This document shows, piece by piece, positions 51,043 to 60,645 of a DNA stretch of 64,000 nt. Numbering within the stretch: position 1 is the first letter of the stretch; the number at the start of each line of letters is the position of its first letter. A program made the position numbers and the translations under genes. The notes under the pieces were generated by a model, which had not been told where the DNA came from, did not search any database, and was given only the letters and a program-made list of their open reading frames with translations. Origin of the DNA: Elizabethkingia occulta (GTDB lineage Bacteria; Bacteroidota; Bacteroidia; Flavobacteriales; Weeksellaceae); the NCBI RefSeq assembly GCF_002023715.1, contig NZ_MAHX01000018.1, forward strand, positions 310,001 through 374,000, written 5' to 3'.

Positions 51043-51810
51043 ATGCGTCTTAAATTTTTAGGAACAGGAACTTCTCAGGGAGTTCCGACTATTGGATGTA
51101 CCGATCCTGTTTGCCTGTCGGAGAATCCTAAAGACAAAAGATTACGGTCTTCAGTCTTGGTAACAACAGATGATAACAGAAAAATATTAATAGATTGCGG
51201 CCCGGATTTCAGGCAGCAGATGCTTACTCAGCAGGAGCATAATGTGGACGCTATACTTCTCACCCATGAGCATAATGATCACGTAATTGGTCTGGACGAC
51301 ATGCGCCCTATTATCTTTCGGAGTAAAAAGGATATGCCTATTTACTGCAGGCAACGCACAGGAGACGAAGTAAAAAAACGATTTCCGTATGCTTTCTCTG
51401 ATGAAAAATACCCGGGAGCTCCTTCTTTTGAGATGCATTTTGTGGACAATAGGCCTTTTACACTTTTAGATACTGAAATCGTTCCTATAGAAGTTTCACA
51501 TTATAAAATTGATATTTTCGGCTATAAATTCAAAAATATAGCATATATTACAGATGCCAGTGCGATATCCAATGTGGAGAAAGACAAGCTAAAAAATCTC
51601 GATTATTTTATCATCAACTGTCTCCGAAAGGATAATCCACATCCTGCACATTTTATTTTACCTCAGATTTTGGAACTTGTAGAGGAACTTCAGCCGAAGC
51701 AAACTTACCTCACTCATTTGAGCCATCATATTGGTTTTCACGATGAAATGAATCAAGAGCTGCCTTCTCACATCCAGCTGGCTTTTGACGGGCAAGAAAT
51801 TGTTTTTTAA
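51043..51810 (+). CDS. MBL-fold metallohydrolase (PhnP-like phosphodiesterase)
   Basis: This 255-residue protein starts MRLKFLGTGTSQGVPTIGCT and carries the metal motif LLTHEHNDHVIGLDDMR (HxHxDH). A later Asp lies in AYITDASAIS and a late His pair in YLTHLSHHIGFHDE. The pattern resembles PhnP/RNase Z-like phosphodiesterases acting on cyclic nucleotide or phosphoribosyl cyclic phosphate substrates; which one is not clear. Its last 150 bases are overlapped in antisense by the run-through frame of the recombinase pseudogene. Confidence 0.87.
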   Translation: MRLKFLGTGTSQGVPTIGCTDPVCLSENPKDKRLRSSVLVTTDDNRKILIDCGPDFRQQMLTQQEHNVDAILLTHEHNDHVIGLDDMRPIIFRSKKDMPIYCRQRTGDEVKKRFPYAFSDEKYPGAPSFEMHFVDNRPFTLLDTEIVPIEVSHYKIDIFGYKFKNIAYITDASAISNVEKDKLKNLDYFIINCLRKDNPHPAHFILPQILELVEELQPKQTYLTHLSHHIGFHDEMNQELPSHIQLAFDGQEIVF

Positions 51811-51848
51811 TTTTTGAAAAAAACTCTTTTCAGAAACAAAAATATGTC

Positions 51849-51856
51849 TATATTTG
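51849..51856 (+). promoter_or_regulatory. -7 box for the tRNA-Leu gene
   Basis: TATATTTG lies 18 bp before the first base of the tRNA, as expected for a short 5' leader. Confidence 0.6.
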
Positions 51857-51874
51857 CACTCACAATTTCGAGTG

Positions 51875-51956
51875 GCCCAGTTGGCGGAATTGGTAGACGC
51901 GCTAGACTCAAACTCTAGTGCCGCAAGGCGTGCCGGTTCGATTCCGGCACTGGGTA
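51875..51956 (+). tRNA. tRNA-Leu (anticodon CAA)
   Basis: Acceptor arms GCCCAGT and ACTGGGT pair with one G-U, and the D-arm GGCGGAATTGGTAGACGC is typical of leucine. The anticodon arm CTAGACTCAAACTCTAG has CAA in the loop, the variable arm is long (TGCCGCAAGGCG), and the T-arm is GCCGGTTCGATTCCGGC. The discriminator is A and the 3' CCA is not encoded. It decodes UUG. The serine-recombinase element abuts its 3' side. Confidence 0.95.
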
Positions 51957-53488
51957 CAAAACAGGAAAAGCAACTTATTTGTTCGCTTTTCCTTTTTTTA
52001 TTTTTATCTAAATCACTCTTAATCTGAAAGATATGACGAGCTAAGATATCCATTTTAGTGGTTCGATAATTCTTTCCGTCGAACACTAATTTTTCAGGAA
52101 ATATCGAACCAATAATTTCACGTTTAGTTTCAATATCCCCGCTATCATAGAGAAAACCGATATTTATCAGTCCATGAAATGCTTTTTCAAGAAGTTTATC
52201 TTTACTTATATTTTTTAAATCTGTTTGCTCATAATCTTTACTTAATTTATCTTCAAGTTTTTCAATTTGTTCTCTACAATCTTTTTTAATCTCAAGGTAT
52301 TCATCATCATCAATAATCTCCGAAAATAATTTATCTCTGGCAATAGAAATCTTATTATTTAATGTGTCGATCTCTTTACTTATCCTTTTCTTTTCTGATA
52401 CTGGATTTACTAAAGAAGCCTTATAATTCTCTAAGAACTTCTTTTTGACATATTCTCTTAATGATTCTTTAATCTCCAGATCTTTTAATCCGTTTAAAAA
52501 TATTAGATTAGCTGCATCAGCCCTATGCCTAAATCTGCAGGGTGGCTGGCAATGATAATAGTAATATCTTTCACGCCTTCCTTTTGAAGCACTACCTGTT
52601 ATATTTCCACCGCAATTTGGACAAATCAAAAAACCTCTCAAAGGCAGATTTTCATCAGAAATAAATTTTGTATTAGTAATCTTCTTTTCCTTTTTTCCAT
52701 CCAGTATAAACTGAACCTGATCAAATACTGTTGTGGTTATTAAGGCTTCATGTTGCCCCTGTACGAAATAAGCTTCTTCTTCTTTATTCTTTTCAATGAA
52801 AATCCTGCCACAGTACATGGGATTTCTAAGAGCCATATAAAATGCTGTTTTCTCAAGTCTTTTTCCTCCTCTTTCATTCATTTTTTCCCGAATCTGACTT
52901 ATAGCCATTACACCTTTAGCTATTTCATTAAAGGCCCATGTCATATTAGACGCCTCAGGTTCTTTTAAAGCTATATACTTACTTCCATCTTCTCTACTTT
53001 TGTTAAGATAGCCATATGGCGCTTTTCCCATCAATCGACCTTCTTTCTTTGCCCGCCTCATTCCATTGTAAGTATTTAAAGCTCTCCGGTCATTTTCTAT
53101 CTCTGGTGTTGCTAAATAAATGGCAAGCATCATTTTATTTTCAGGCACCGATAAATCAAGAGGCTGTTCAATAGCCTGAGGTTCTACTCCAAGCTTAGCT
53201 AATAATCCAATCATTTGATAAGCATCCCCTGCATTTCTACTGAAGCGGTCCCATTTTGTAAATAATACAATATTTGTTGTTAGTACTTCTCTTTTTTAGA
53301 TAATTTAAATACTTGATCCATTCAGGCCTTTCGAAATTCTTAGCAGAATGATCTTCATAAATAACCTAGCCAACGGTAAAGTTGTTTAATTCACAATACT
53401 TTCTTAGTCTTTCATTCTGATCTCTCTGGGAATAACCTTTATCTGCCTGATCATCAGTTGAAACTCTTATATATAGATCAACAATCAT
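51957..53488 (-). pseudogene. Large serine recombinase, disrupted N-terminus
   Basis: The N-terminal 40 codons from ATG 53488 read MIVDLYIRVSTDDQADKGYS..., with the catalytic serine in RVSTD (S10). A TAG at 53368-53366 then interrupts the frame. The same frame resumes (EDHSAKNFERPEW), but a one-base shift near 53285-53297, in a run of T, moves translation out of frame. The other frame continues VLTTNIVLFTKWDRFSRNAG through the rest of the resolvase domain. The recombinase domain (GKAPYGYLNK), a zinc ribbon (CPNCGG...CQPPC) and a coiled coil follow. The intact protein would be about 510 residues. There is no stop before the tRNA terminator, and the frame runs on to 51658. Confidence 0.85.
51963..52003 (+). 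terminator. Terminator after tRNA-Leu
   Basis: The stem AGGAAAAGC / GCTTTTCCT with a 13-base loop is followed by a T-rich run. Its antisense is read as the end of the recombinase frame. Confidence 0.7.
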
Positions 53489-53542
53489 AATTTATTGGTT
53501 TACTGATTAATTTTTAAATATACATCTTTAAGTATTGCTGAC

Positions 53543-53752
53543 TCAACGGATTAAAAATTCCTTCATTGCCAAACGAATAATAGTATTAAGAATAGTAATA
53601 ATACCTCTTATTTCATCCTCAGTAATATCATTTTCTGAATCAGAAATTAACTTCCTTATTTCTTCCAAATCGTTTTCTCTGATAAATACACGGGATTCTC
53701 CCAAAACTGTTTGGTTTAATCTCTCAAAACTTCTATAACTTTTTTTCATCAT
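53543..53752 (-). CDS. Small hypothetical protein in the mobile element
   Basis: This 69-residue charged helical protein starts MMKKSYRSFERLNQTVLGES, with a short region rich in D and E in the middle (SDSENDITEDEIRG). The ATG at 53752 is used; a TTG 11 codons earlier is less likely. I recognise no domain. It lies between the recombinase and an unrelated hypothetical gene. Confidence 0.5.
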   Translation of the reverse strand: MMKKSYRSFERLNQTVLGESRVFIRENDLEEIRKLISDSENDITEDEIRGIITILNTIIRLAMKEFLIR

Positions 53753-53909
53753 CTGTTTAAACTCCTTTTGTAGAGTTATAATCAAGTTAGGATTAACACC
53801 AGTTAAAATTTAATTAAGAAATTAGAAGGAAGTATTTGGCCAGAATTCACTCTCCGGCAATCATTACCAATAGTTATTTAATATATACAGTATATAACAA
53901 TTTATTTTA

Positions 53910-54470
53910 TTAAGAGGGATGATTAATTTTAATAGTCTTATACTTATTTCGAAATTTAGTAAAATGTAATTTCAACTTTTGTACAGTTGATCTCTTCATA
54001 TTAGGGCTTTTCTTCGCTGTTGATAAATTAGTATAAGAAACATCATATGTACAAATTGAAACATTACCATCATCCCAAAAGTCTAAACCAAAGGAATTGA
54101 TTCCTATAAAAGTTTCTAATCCCTGCGCCCGTAATCGTTTTAATTGATTCTCTGAAGACCACATTGAAAAATGATCCACTTTAACATCTATTGCTTCATC
54201 TATGAAATTTTTAGCTTCTCCGTCTTCACTCTCTCTGTCTAGAAATGGCAAATATTTTATAATTGCTTTCTCGGCTTCGGTCAAAGGTTCGGTCATACAA
54301 ACATGAATAAGAGAAATAATAGGAAAACCATCATCAACTAAGCCTCTAACCTGTGTTACGCCTAATGAATTAGCATTTCTATAAGGTTTTACTCTAGTAG
54401 GCTTTAGCACTTTAATCTCATAAACACTACAATGTTCAAAAAATATTTGTTGACTATTAAAAGGAACCAT
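53910..54470 (-). CDS. Hypothetical protein in the mobile element
   Basis: This 186-residue soluble protein has no signal peptide and no motif I recognise; it ends with a basic segment (KLKLHFTKFRNKYKTIKINH). It is divergent from the mobilization genes: its start lies 10 bp from the truncated MobC-like gene, so it may have been brought in by the rearrangement that shortened that gene. Composition is AT-rich like the element. Confidence 0.6.
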   Translation of the reverse strand: MVPFNSQQIFFEHCSVYEIKVLKPTRVKPYRNANSLGVTQVRGLVDDGFPIISLIHVCMTEPLTEAEKAIIKYLPFLDRESEDGEAKNFIDEAIDVKVDHFSMWSSENQLKRLRAQGLETFIGINSFGLDFWDDGNVSICTYDVSYTNLSTAKKSPNMKRSTVQKLKLHFTKFRNKYKTIKINHPS

Positions 54471-54480
54471 TGATTTTTAT

Positions 54481-54693
54481 ATGTGCCTGACAACATTTCA
54501 CAGTCAGTTTCGCGCGGTAGGAGTCAATTATAATCAAATAGTTAAGCTTCTCTACAGACATTTTTCAGAGAAAAAAGCAGGAGCATTTCTTTTTAAATTG
54601 GAAAAACAAACGATTGAGATGGTCGCTTTATGTCAAAAGATTATTCAGCTAATTGATGAATTTGAGAAAAAGCATATCATAAAACAACCCTAA
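54481..54693 (+). pseudogene. MobC/MobA-like mobilization protein, N-terminus missing
   Basis: This 70-residue frame carries the C-terminal half of a Bacteroidetes mobilization accessory protein: AVGVNYNQIVKLLYRHFSEK, then KLEKQTIEMVALCQKIIQLI. Complete family members are about twice as long and start with a ribbon-helix-helix DNA-binding part, which is absent here. The ATG used is probably fortuitous. It ends 2 bp before the relaxase gene, the usual arrangement. Confidence 0.65.
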
Positions 54694-54695
54694 AA

Positions 54696-55972
54696 ATGAT
54701 TGCAAAAATTGGCAGAAGCACAAACTTATATGGCGCTTTAGCTTACAATCAACTTAAAGTAGAAGAAAAAAACGCCAAGATCATCTTAACTCATAAGATG
54801 ATTGAAACTCATGATGGTCATTATTCTGTGAGCCAACTGGCCAGATCTTTTCAGCCCTATATAATGGCCAATCGCAATACAGAAAAACTCGCGGTTCATA
54901 TCTCCCTTAACCCGGATCCTAAAGATCATGTAAGTGAGGAGATGTTTAAAAACATAGCCAAGGACTATATGCAGGAAATGGGTTATGGAAATCAGCCCTT
55001 TGTTGTATTTAAACATTCAGATATTGAACGTTCTCATATCCATATTGTATCGGTTGGCGTGGATGAAGAGGGGCATAAAATTTCAGATAGATTTGAAAAA
55101 AGACGTTCCATGAATATATGCCGCGAAATTGAACAAAAGTATAATCTGACCACAGCTATAGATAAAAAGCAAAACCTTACTCATAAAGTATTCTCTCCCG
55201 TTAAATACGATATGGGGCAAATGAAAAGCCAAATGGCAGGAGTCATCAGGCATATTTCGAAATATTACAAATTTCAGAGTCTGGGTGAATACAACGCATT
55301 ACTTTCTCTCTTTAACATAACAACTGAAAGAATACTAACGGAAAGTTGGAAGAGGGATTATTATACTTTGCTTTAAATGAACTGGGTAATAAGGCAGGGC
55401 CACCGTTTAAAGCATCATTATTTGGAAAAAATGGAGGACTTTCTGCACTGGAAGAACATTTCTTAAAATCTAAAGATATTCTTACCAATCATCCTGATAA
55501 AAAAGCTTTACAATCTCTGATAAGAGAGATACTAAAATCTGTACATACAGAAGTTGAATTTAGAAAACAGCTTACTGAAAAAGGAATTGATCTAATGATA
55601 CGAAGAAATGATGCAGGACATCCCTATGGAATAACTTTTATAGATCACCATTCTAAAACGGTGTGGAATGGCTCACGACTTGGAAAAGAATTTTCTGCGA
55701 ATACTTTTAATGACTACTGGAATAATAAAACTTTGCCAAAGCTTAATAAACCTTTCGTTGAACAACCTAAGTTATTTAAGTTAATTGATACGCATATACA
55801 GCCGGAAAAACCACATCAATTATTTGACTTCTTAAGCACACACCCGCACGAAGAAAGTTTAATAGGTTCATTGGGAAATTTAATTCCGGAAACTCACATC
55901 GAAGATTATGAGGAGATTGATTTTGCCAACAGAATGAAGAAGAAAAAATATAAGCGCAGGAAAAACAGATAA
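54696..55972 (+). pseudogene. MobB-type relaxase, frameshifted
   Basis: The 5' part (54696-55376) starts MIAKIGRSTNLYGALAYNQL. It contains the metal-binding histidines in HSDIERSHIHIVSVG, as in MOBP-like relaxases of Bacteroidetes mobilizable elements. The frame then ends in SWKRDYYTLL. A second frame, open from about 55340 to 55972, continues with KLEEGLLYFALNELGNKAGP and the usual C-terminal region (DAGHPYGITFIDHHSKTVWN). A single shift near 55337-55346 separates the two, so the nuclease domain may still be made but the full protein is not. Confidence 0.8.
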
Positions 55973-56085
55973 TACGGCAAACAGCTTCTTTTATAATAGC
56001 CTCTGCTTTTCAAAATCATAAACACTTAATTAATAGACAGATGAATTAATTTAATTAGTACCTTAACAGATAAAATTATAGTGTG

Positions 56086-57612
56086 ATGTACTTAAAAAAA
56101 ACAGCTGTAAATTTTGATCTATTAGACCGCCCGGTCATCAAATCACTGCTTTATAAAATAAGTGTTATTTGTTATTTATTGATTTGCAATACACCACTCC
56201 CCGCACAAAACTTATCTCAAAAGGTCGATAACTTCCTGAAAGCCCGTATGAAATATTATAAAATTCCGGGAATGCAGATTGCCATTATTAAAGATGGAAG
56301 AATTATAAAAAACTCCGCATACGGAACAGCCAATATTCCATTTAATATTCCTATGACTCCCAATACTATTTTCCCCATTAATTCAATGACAAAATGTTTT
56401 ACGGGTGTTGCTTTTATGAAGCTCGTAGAAAACAGGCAGGTCAAGCTTGATGATACTGTTGCAGATTATCTGACAAACCTTCCCCAGGTGTGGCGCAAAA
56501 TTACGATCAAACAATTGCTTACCCATACCTCCGGTCTTCCCGACATTGTTGACGGAGATACCGGCAAAATGATTGCGCAGGGAGAAGACAGTATTGCTCT
56601 GGCAAAAGTAAAAAGTCTTCCGATGCGCTTTACTCCGGGAGAAAGGTCGCAATACAATCAAACCAATTATGTACTACTTGGTCAGATTATTGAAAAACTT
56701 TCAAAAAAGCCTTTTACCACATATGTAACAGAACACGAATTTATACCAGCCCAAATGCTGCAAACCAATTTCGGAGATTCTTTTGATGTCATAAAAAATA
56801 TGACAGAAACTTACTCTTATAAATTTAACAGAAATGATCTTTGGAAGCCCACTGACTTGCCAACCAGAGTTTTTGAAGAATTTGCAATCCTTACCCGACC
56901 AGCTTCAGGTATTAACAGTACTGCCGGAGATTTAGCCAAATGGCTGATTGATCTCACAAATGGAAAGCTTATCACCCCTAAATCTTTGGAAACAATGTGG
57001 ACACCAGCTTTACATAATGATGGTACGACAGCTCCAAGAGGACTGGGATGGTCGGTAAAACAAAATAAACAGCACCCTTTGGTTTATGGTACGGGGGGAA
57101 TGCGTTCCGCAATGTATTATTATCCGGAAGATAAAATTGGGATTATTATTTTAACCAATTTAAGAGGAGCTAATCCGGAAAGAATTATTGAACAGTTAGC
57201 AGGATTTTACATTCCGGATTTAAATCCCTATTTGGGAGCAGGTTTATCTCCTGAGCAGAAGCTTCTGCATTCTGACCTCTTAAAAAATAACTATACAAAG
57301 ACCCTGGAAACGTATCAGGAACTTCAGCTAAAGGATAAAGCATTTAAAATATCAGAACCTGCTATGAATGACTGGGGATATACCCTATTACATATCGGAC
57401 GAAAAAAAGAAGCAATTGAAATCTTTAGCTTAAATACAAAGCTTTACCCAAATTCAGGTAATACTTATGACAGTCTTGGTGAAGACTATTCCAACTTAGG
57501 TAATAAATCAATGGCTCTTAAAAATTATCGCTTATCATTAAAATACGCACCTGAAAATACCAATGCTAAACAGCAGATCAAGATTCTGGAAAAACATATT
57601 AATACTCCGTAA
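56086..57612 (+). CDS. Secreted serine hydrolase (class C beta-lactamase-like) with helical C-terminal tail
   Basis: This 508-residue protein has a signal peptide with a long N-region (hydrophobic core around residues 22-38, cleavage near LPAQ). A beta-lactamase/transpeptidase-like domain follows with the SxxK motif S100-M-T-K103, then LLTHTSGLPDI, a YNQ in place of the usual YxN (SQYNQTNYVLLG), and GTGG for the KTG-type box. From about residue 385 an extra domain contains TPR-like helices (LHIGRKKEAIEIFSLNTKLY, DSLGEDYSNLG, MALKNYRLSLKYAPEN). Such proteins include esterases and D-aminopeptidases; a beta-lactamase role is not implied. The ATG at 56086 is used, with a GTG one codon earlier. 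Confidence 0.85.
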   Translation: MYLKKTAVNFDLLDRPVIKSLLYKISVICYLLICNTPLPAQNLSQKVDNFLKARMKYYKIPGMQIAIIKDGRIIKNSAYGTANIPFNIPMTPNTIFPINSMTKCFTGVAFMKLVENRQVKLDDTVADYLTNLPQVWRKITIKQLLTHTSGLPDIVDGDTGKMIAQGEDSIALAKVKSLPMRFTPGERSQYNQTNYVLLGQIIEKLSKKPFTTYVTEHEFIPAQMLQTNFGDSFDVIKNMTETYSYKFNRNDLWKPTDLPTRVFEEFAILTRPASGINSTAGDLAKWLIDLTNGKLITPKSLETMWTPALHNDGTTAPRGLGWSVKQNKQHPLVYGTGGMRSAMYYYPEDKIGIIILTNLRGANPERIIEQLAGFYIPDLNPYLGAGLSPEQKLLHSDLLKNNYTKTLETYQELQLKDKAFKISEPAMNDWGYTLLHIGRKKEAIEIFSLNTKLYPNSGNTYDSLGEDYSNLGNKSMALKNYRLSLKYAPENTNAKQQIKILEKHINTP

Positions 57613-57876
57613 ATACAAAAGATTTTAATTTCTATTTATTAATCATCTTGCCCTTTCTAAATATTTATAGCAGTGCTAGAGCCCTAAGCATAAACAGATA
57701 ATAAAATTAACTAAAACTATTTCAAGATCTAATCTGTTTTAATTATAATGAAACTGCTTATGTTATAAATTCTACAAAAGAAGTTTAAGCTTTATTTAAA
57801 ATATATAAAAGCTGAATCTTTAATTTAAAGTTCACCTTTTATACATTATTTTATACATTACATCTGATAATAATTT

Positions 57877-58605
57877 CTATCTGTAAAGTACCGCATAATG
57901 AGGTAGCAGATTAGATAATGTTGTCTGCCTAAAAATAATATTCCCATCATCTACACTCAAAGCCCCATCTGCTACTGTAGCACCTTTTTGATCTCTAAAT
58001 CTGATGTATGCCATTCCTTCTTTTATATAACCATTGACGGATAAGATTCCTGTATTCAATTGTTGATCAAATGTTTTGTAATTTGCAATACCTTCAAGCT
58101 TAGTTCCGGATTGCGATATTTCAAAGGAAATAATTCCATTAGCTGTTGTATCACCTTCATTAGAATATTTACCAGAATAATTAGTAACCGATTGACTACG
58201 CATATCATCATTAGTGGATACCCTATAAAGGTAGGATAAAGCGGGAAGTGTAGATGATCTTGTAGTCTGTTTAAAATAAATCGTACTACCATCCTGATAA
58301 ACGATACTACCATCCCCAACTGTATTTCCCCTTTGGTCTCTAAATCGTATATAACCAACATTATCCTTTGTATAACCATTTACAGAGAGCATTCCTGTAC
58401 TTAACATGCCATCATTTGTTTTATAATCAGACACTCCTTCTATTTTCGCACCCGACTGGGTTAGTTCCATAGTCATAATTCCTTTTGCAGTCACATCTCC
58501 TTCACTTGAAAAGTTTCCGGAGAATATTCTTTTTGACTGAGCTTGTAGTTGCGAGATACAACTAAATGTCATAATCACAGTAATAATAAAAAAATTGTTT
58601 TTCAT
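57877..58605 (-). CDS. Secreted protein with two tandem copies of a ~105-residue domain
   Basis: This 242-residue protein has a signal peptide (MKNNFFIITVIMTFSCISQL, cleavage near QAQ). Residues about 28-128 and 142-242 are copies of one unit: FSGNFSSEGDVTAKGIMTME matches YSGKYSNEGDTTANGIISFE, and GYIRFRDQRGNTVGDGS matches AYIRFRDQKGATVADGA. Beta-rich composition suggests two small barrels or sandwiches. No named domain is recognised. It is the last gene of the minus-strand lipoprotein cluster. Confidence 0.7.
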   Translation of the reverse strand: MKNNFFIITVIMTFSCISQLQAQSKRIFSGNFSSEGDVTAKGIMTMELTQSGAKIEGVSDYKTNDGMLSTGMLSVNGYTKDNVGYIRFRDQRGNTVGDGSIVYQDGSTIYFKQTTRSSTLPALSYLYRVSTNDDMRSQSVTNYSGKYSNEGDTTANGIISFEISQSGTKLEGIANYKTFDQQLNTGILSVNGYIKEGMAYIRFRDQKGATVADGALSVDDGNIIFRQTTLSNLLPHYAVLYR

Positions 58606-58758
58606 ATCATATATTTATAAAGTTAATAATACAAATTCATGATTAATCATCATTTAAAATTACAAATTAATAATGATAAAATTGTATTTGTTTGAATTAC
58701 TTAAAATTTTCGTTAAAGCATTCTAAAATCCATTATTATTTTATCTTAAATAAGAATA

Positions 58759-60384
58759 TTATTCTGCAATACAACGAATACTTGCGCCAGTAGTCATATA
58801 ATCCTCCAAACTTCGCCCTTCAACATTGAATTCATTAAAAAAATAAGTCGCTTTGCCCAATGGATCTGAACCAATAGTATCCGGATAACCATAATTATAA
58901 TTAGAGCTTGTCCAATATTTAGCTCTAGCACCACGATACATCAATACTCCGTCCAACCCGCCACGATATCCAGCAATAGGTATCATCAGAGTACGTGGAG
59001 ATTTAGCTGTTCCATAATAAATAGCAGCGCCATAATTATTTACACCATTTTCCCATGTTCCTACTCGCTCCTTATTTGGATTATTACTACTTACTCCCTC
59101 CCAATCAAGGATTGTTGGCACTCTGAATCCAGATGGACAGGGATCATTGGAAGTCTTCTTTGTGTCGAGCCAAGAATCATCAGCTTTATCACTAGTCGTA
59201 ATATAGCCATCAGGTCTAAATCCGGGATTAAATTGGTCTGTGGATTGAGAGATATATCTCCCGTATTCCTCAGCACCTGCACCCCACTGATATTTTGCCC
59301 CATGAATAGCTGAACTTGGCACAAAGGGATCAGCCGATGTATCTGCTCCTAGATTATGACACATAAATTCTTTTAAAACACCAGGAGCTATATAAGCACT
59401 GCATGTTTTCATATTAACTACTAAATTAGCATTAGTACTAGATGGGATTTTAAAACCACTTAAGCTTACTGATTTTGTATAGCCTAATAAAGTTACATCT
59501 GCTGAAAAAGTATTTGCCGTATTTTCATTATTGATAAGTACAGGATTTGCAATTTGTTCTGAGCTGGGAAATGGCCCCGCAAAACGTGGCACTGTGTAAC
59601 TTACATAATCTGCTTTAATTCTTCCGTCAGATAATGATATCTTTCCACCACCGAAATGAGGTTCTAGAGAGGCGTTTCGAATTTCTGAAATATCTCCAAA
59701 AGAAGATTTTACTATAACAGTAATTTTTGACAATTTATGTCTTAATGTAAAATTCAGTGTGTTATTGGAATTATTTCCATTTGGAGTATAATTAATTTTT
59801 TGATACATAAAATCTTTCCCTATGTATTCATTATCATAAAGATTATCAATTTTTGCAACATTAATATTTCTCATTTCACTTTCGTTGATATCCGGTAACT
59901 TATCAGTACCAAAAGAGTAAATTATAATATCATAACCTTCTCCTCCATTTAACATTAAAGGGGTTGCGTGACTACCAATAGTATAGTCTCCATGTGTAAA
60001 ATATATGCCATCTTTGTTGTAAGCAATAACCCGGAACTTTAATCCGGACTCTAATTTATCTCCCGATACACTACTAGTTGTATTAATTCCTTTGTCTTGA
60101 GTTGCAAGGGTTTTCAATGATGAAGTATCAGAATTCAATTCTGCTACTAATACAGTACTTGGTGTTATTAATGATACTCTTTTCATATCGGAAGAAAATG
60201 CTTCTTTATTTAGTGATGCAACAGGATTGGAAACATTAGAATTAGCATATTCAGATCCTAATAAATTAATTTTCACTGATGATAATCCTGCAGTAAAAGA
60301 GTTGTCTATTTCTGTACTACGACAAGAGCTCACACTAATTAAACCGCACAGTACTAAACCATTAAAAACCGTATTTTTTTTCAT
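58759..60384 (-). CDS. Fimbrillin-like lipoprotein with C-terminal FISUMP/lectin-like domain
   Basis: This 541-residue protein has a lipoprotein signal (MKKNTVFNGLVLCGLISVSS, lipobox cysteine in SSCRS). Residues about 30-330 resemble Mfa/fimbrillin-like cell-surface proteins (KFRVIAYNKDGIYFTHGDYT, LRHKLSKITVIVKSSFGDIS). The rest is a FISUMP domain: EFMCHNLGAD, GAKYQWGAG, NDPCPSGFRVPTILDWEG, IPIAGYRGG, YWTSSNYNYG and GASIRCIAE. It is paralogous to the gene at 61109 and to the partial gene at the window end, but its terminal variable segment differs in form. A role as a surface or pilus-tip adhesin is inference. Confidence 0.8.
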   Translation of the reverse strand: MKKNTVFNGLVLCGLISVSSCRSTEIDNSFTAGLSSVKINLLGSEYANSNVSNPVASLNKEAFSSDMKRVSLITPSTVLVAELNSDTSSLKTLATQDKGINTTSSVSGDKLESGLKFRVIAYNKDGIYFTHGDYTIGSHATPLMLNGGEGYDIIIYSFGTDKLPDINESEMRNINVAKIDNLYDNEYIGKDFMYQKINYTPNGNNSNNTLNFTLRHKLSKITVIVKSSFGDISEIRNASLEPHFGGGKISLSDGRIKADYVSYTVPRFAGPFPSSEQIANPVLINNENTANTFSADVTLLGYTKSVSLSGFKIPSSTNANLVVNMKTCSAYIAPGVLKEFMCHNLGADTSADPFVPSSAIHGAKYQWGAGAEEYGRYISQSTDQFNPGFRPDGYITTSDKADDSWLDTKKTSNDPCPSGFRVPTILDWEGVSSNNPNKERVGTWENGVNNYGAAIYYGTAKSPRTLMIPIAGYRGGLDGVLMYRGARAKYWTSSNYNYGYPDTIGSDPLGKATYFFNEFNVEGRSLEDYMTTGASIRCIAE

Positions 60385-60645
60385 TATATTTAAATTATTA
60401 TTGATTATTCAACTATATATCTAAGACTTAATTTTTTTATGCAAACTATTTATTCATGATAATCTTGTTATGATTTGGAAATATTCTATTAATATTAAGT
60501 ATCATTGTCATGGTCCTCTATTGGCAAATAAACTCACCATTATATAAATCACGAATGAGTCAAACATCTTTTTACTACTAGTATTAATATTCAAATAGAT
60601 ATCAGAATAATTCATTTACATAACTAAAACCAATAAAAAAACTAT

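Noticed and set aside
51658-51874. C-terminal extension of the recombinase as real protein sequence
   Set aside because: These residues come from antisense tRNA leader and antisense hydrolase gene sequence, and their composition is unlike the recombinase.
56086-57612. Class C beta-lactamase (AmpC-like resistance gene)
   Set aside because: The YNQ and GTGG motifs and the helical tail point to the broad serine hydrolase/esterase family; no resistance function can be claimed.
55973-57876. Second attachment site of the tRNA-Leu element (copy of the tRNA 3' end)
   Set aside because: I found no repeat of the T-arm/acceptor sequence downstream in the window, so the far boundary of the element stays undefined.
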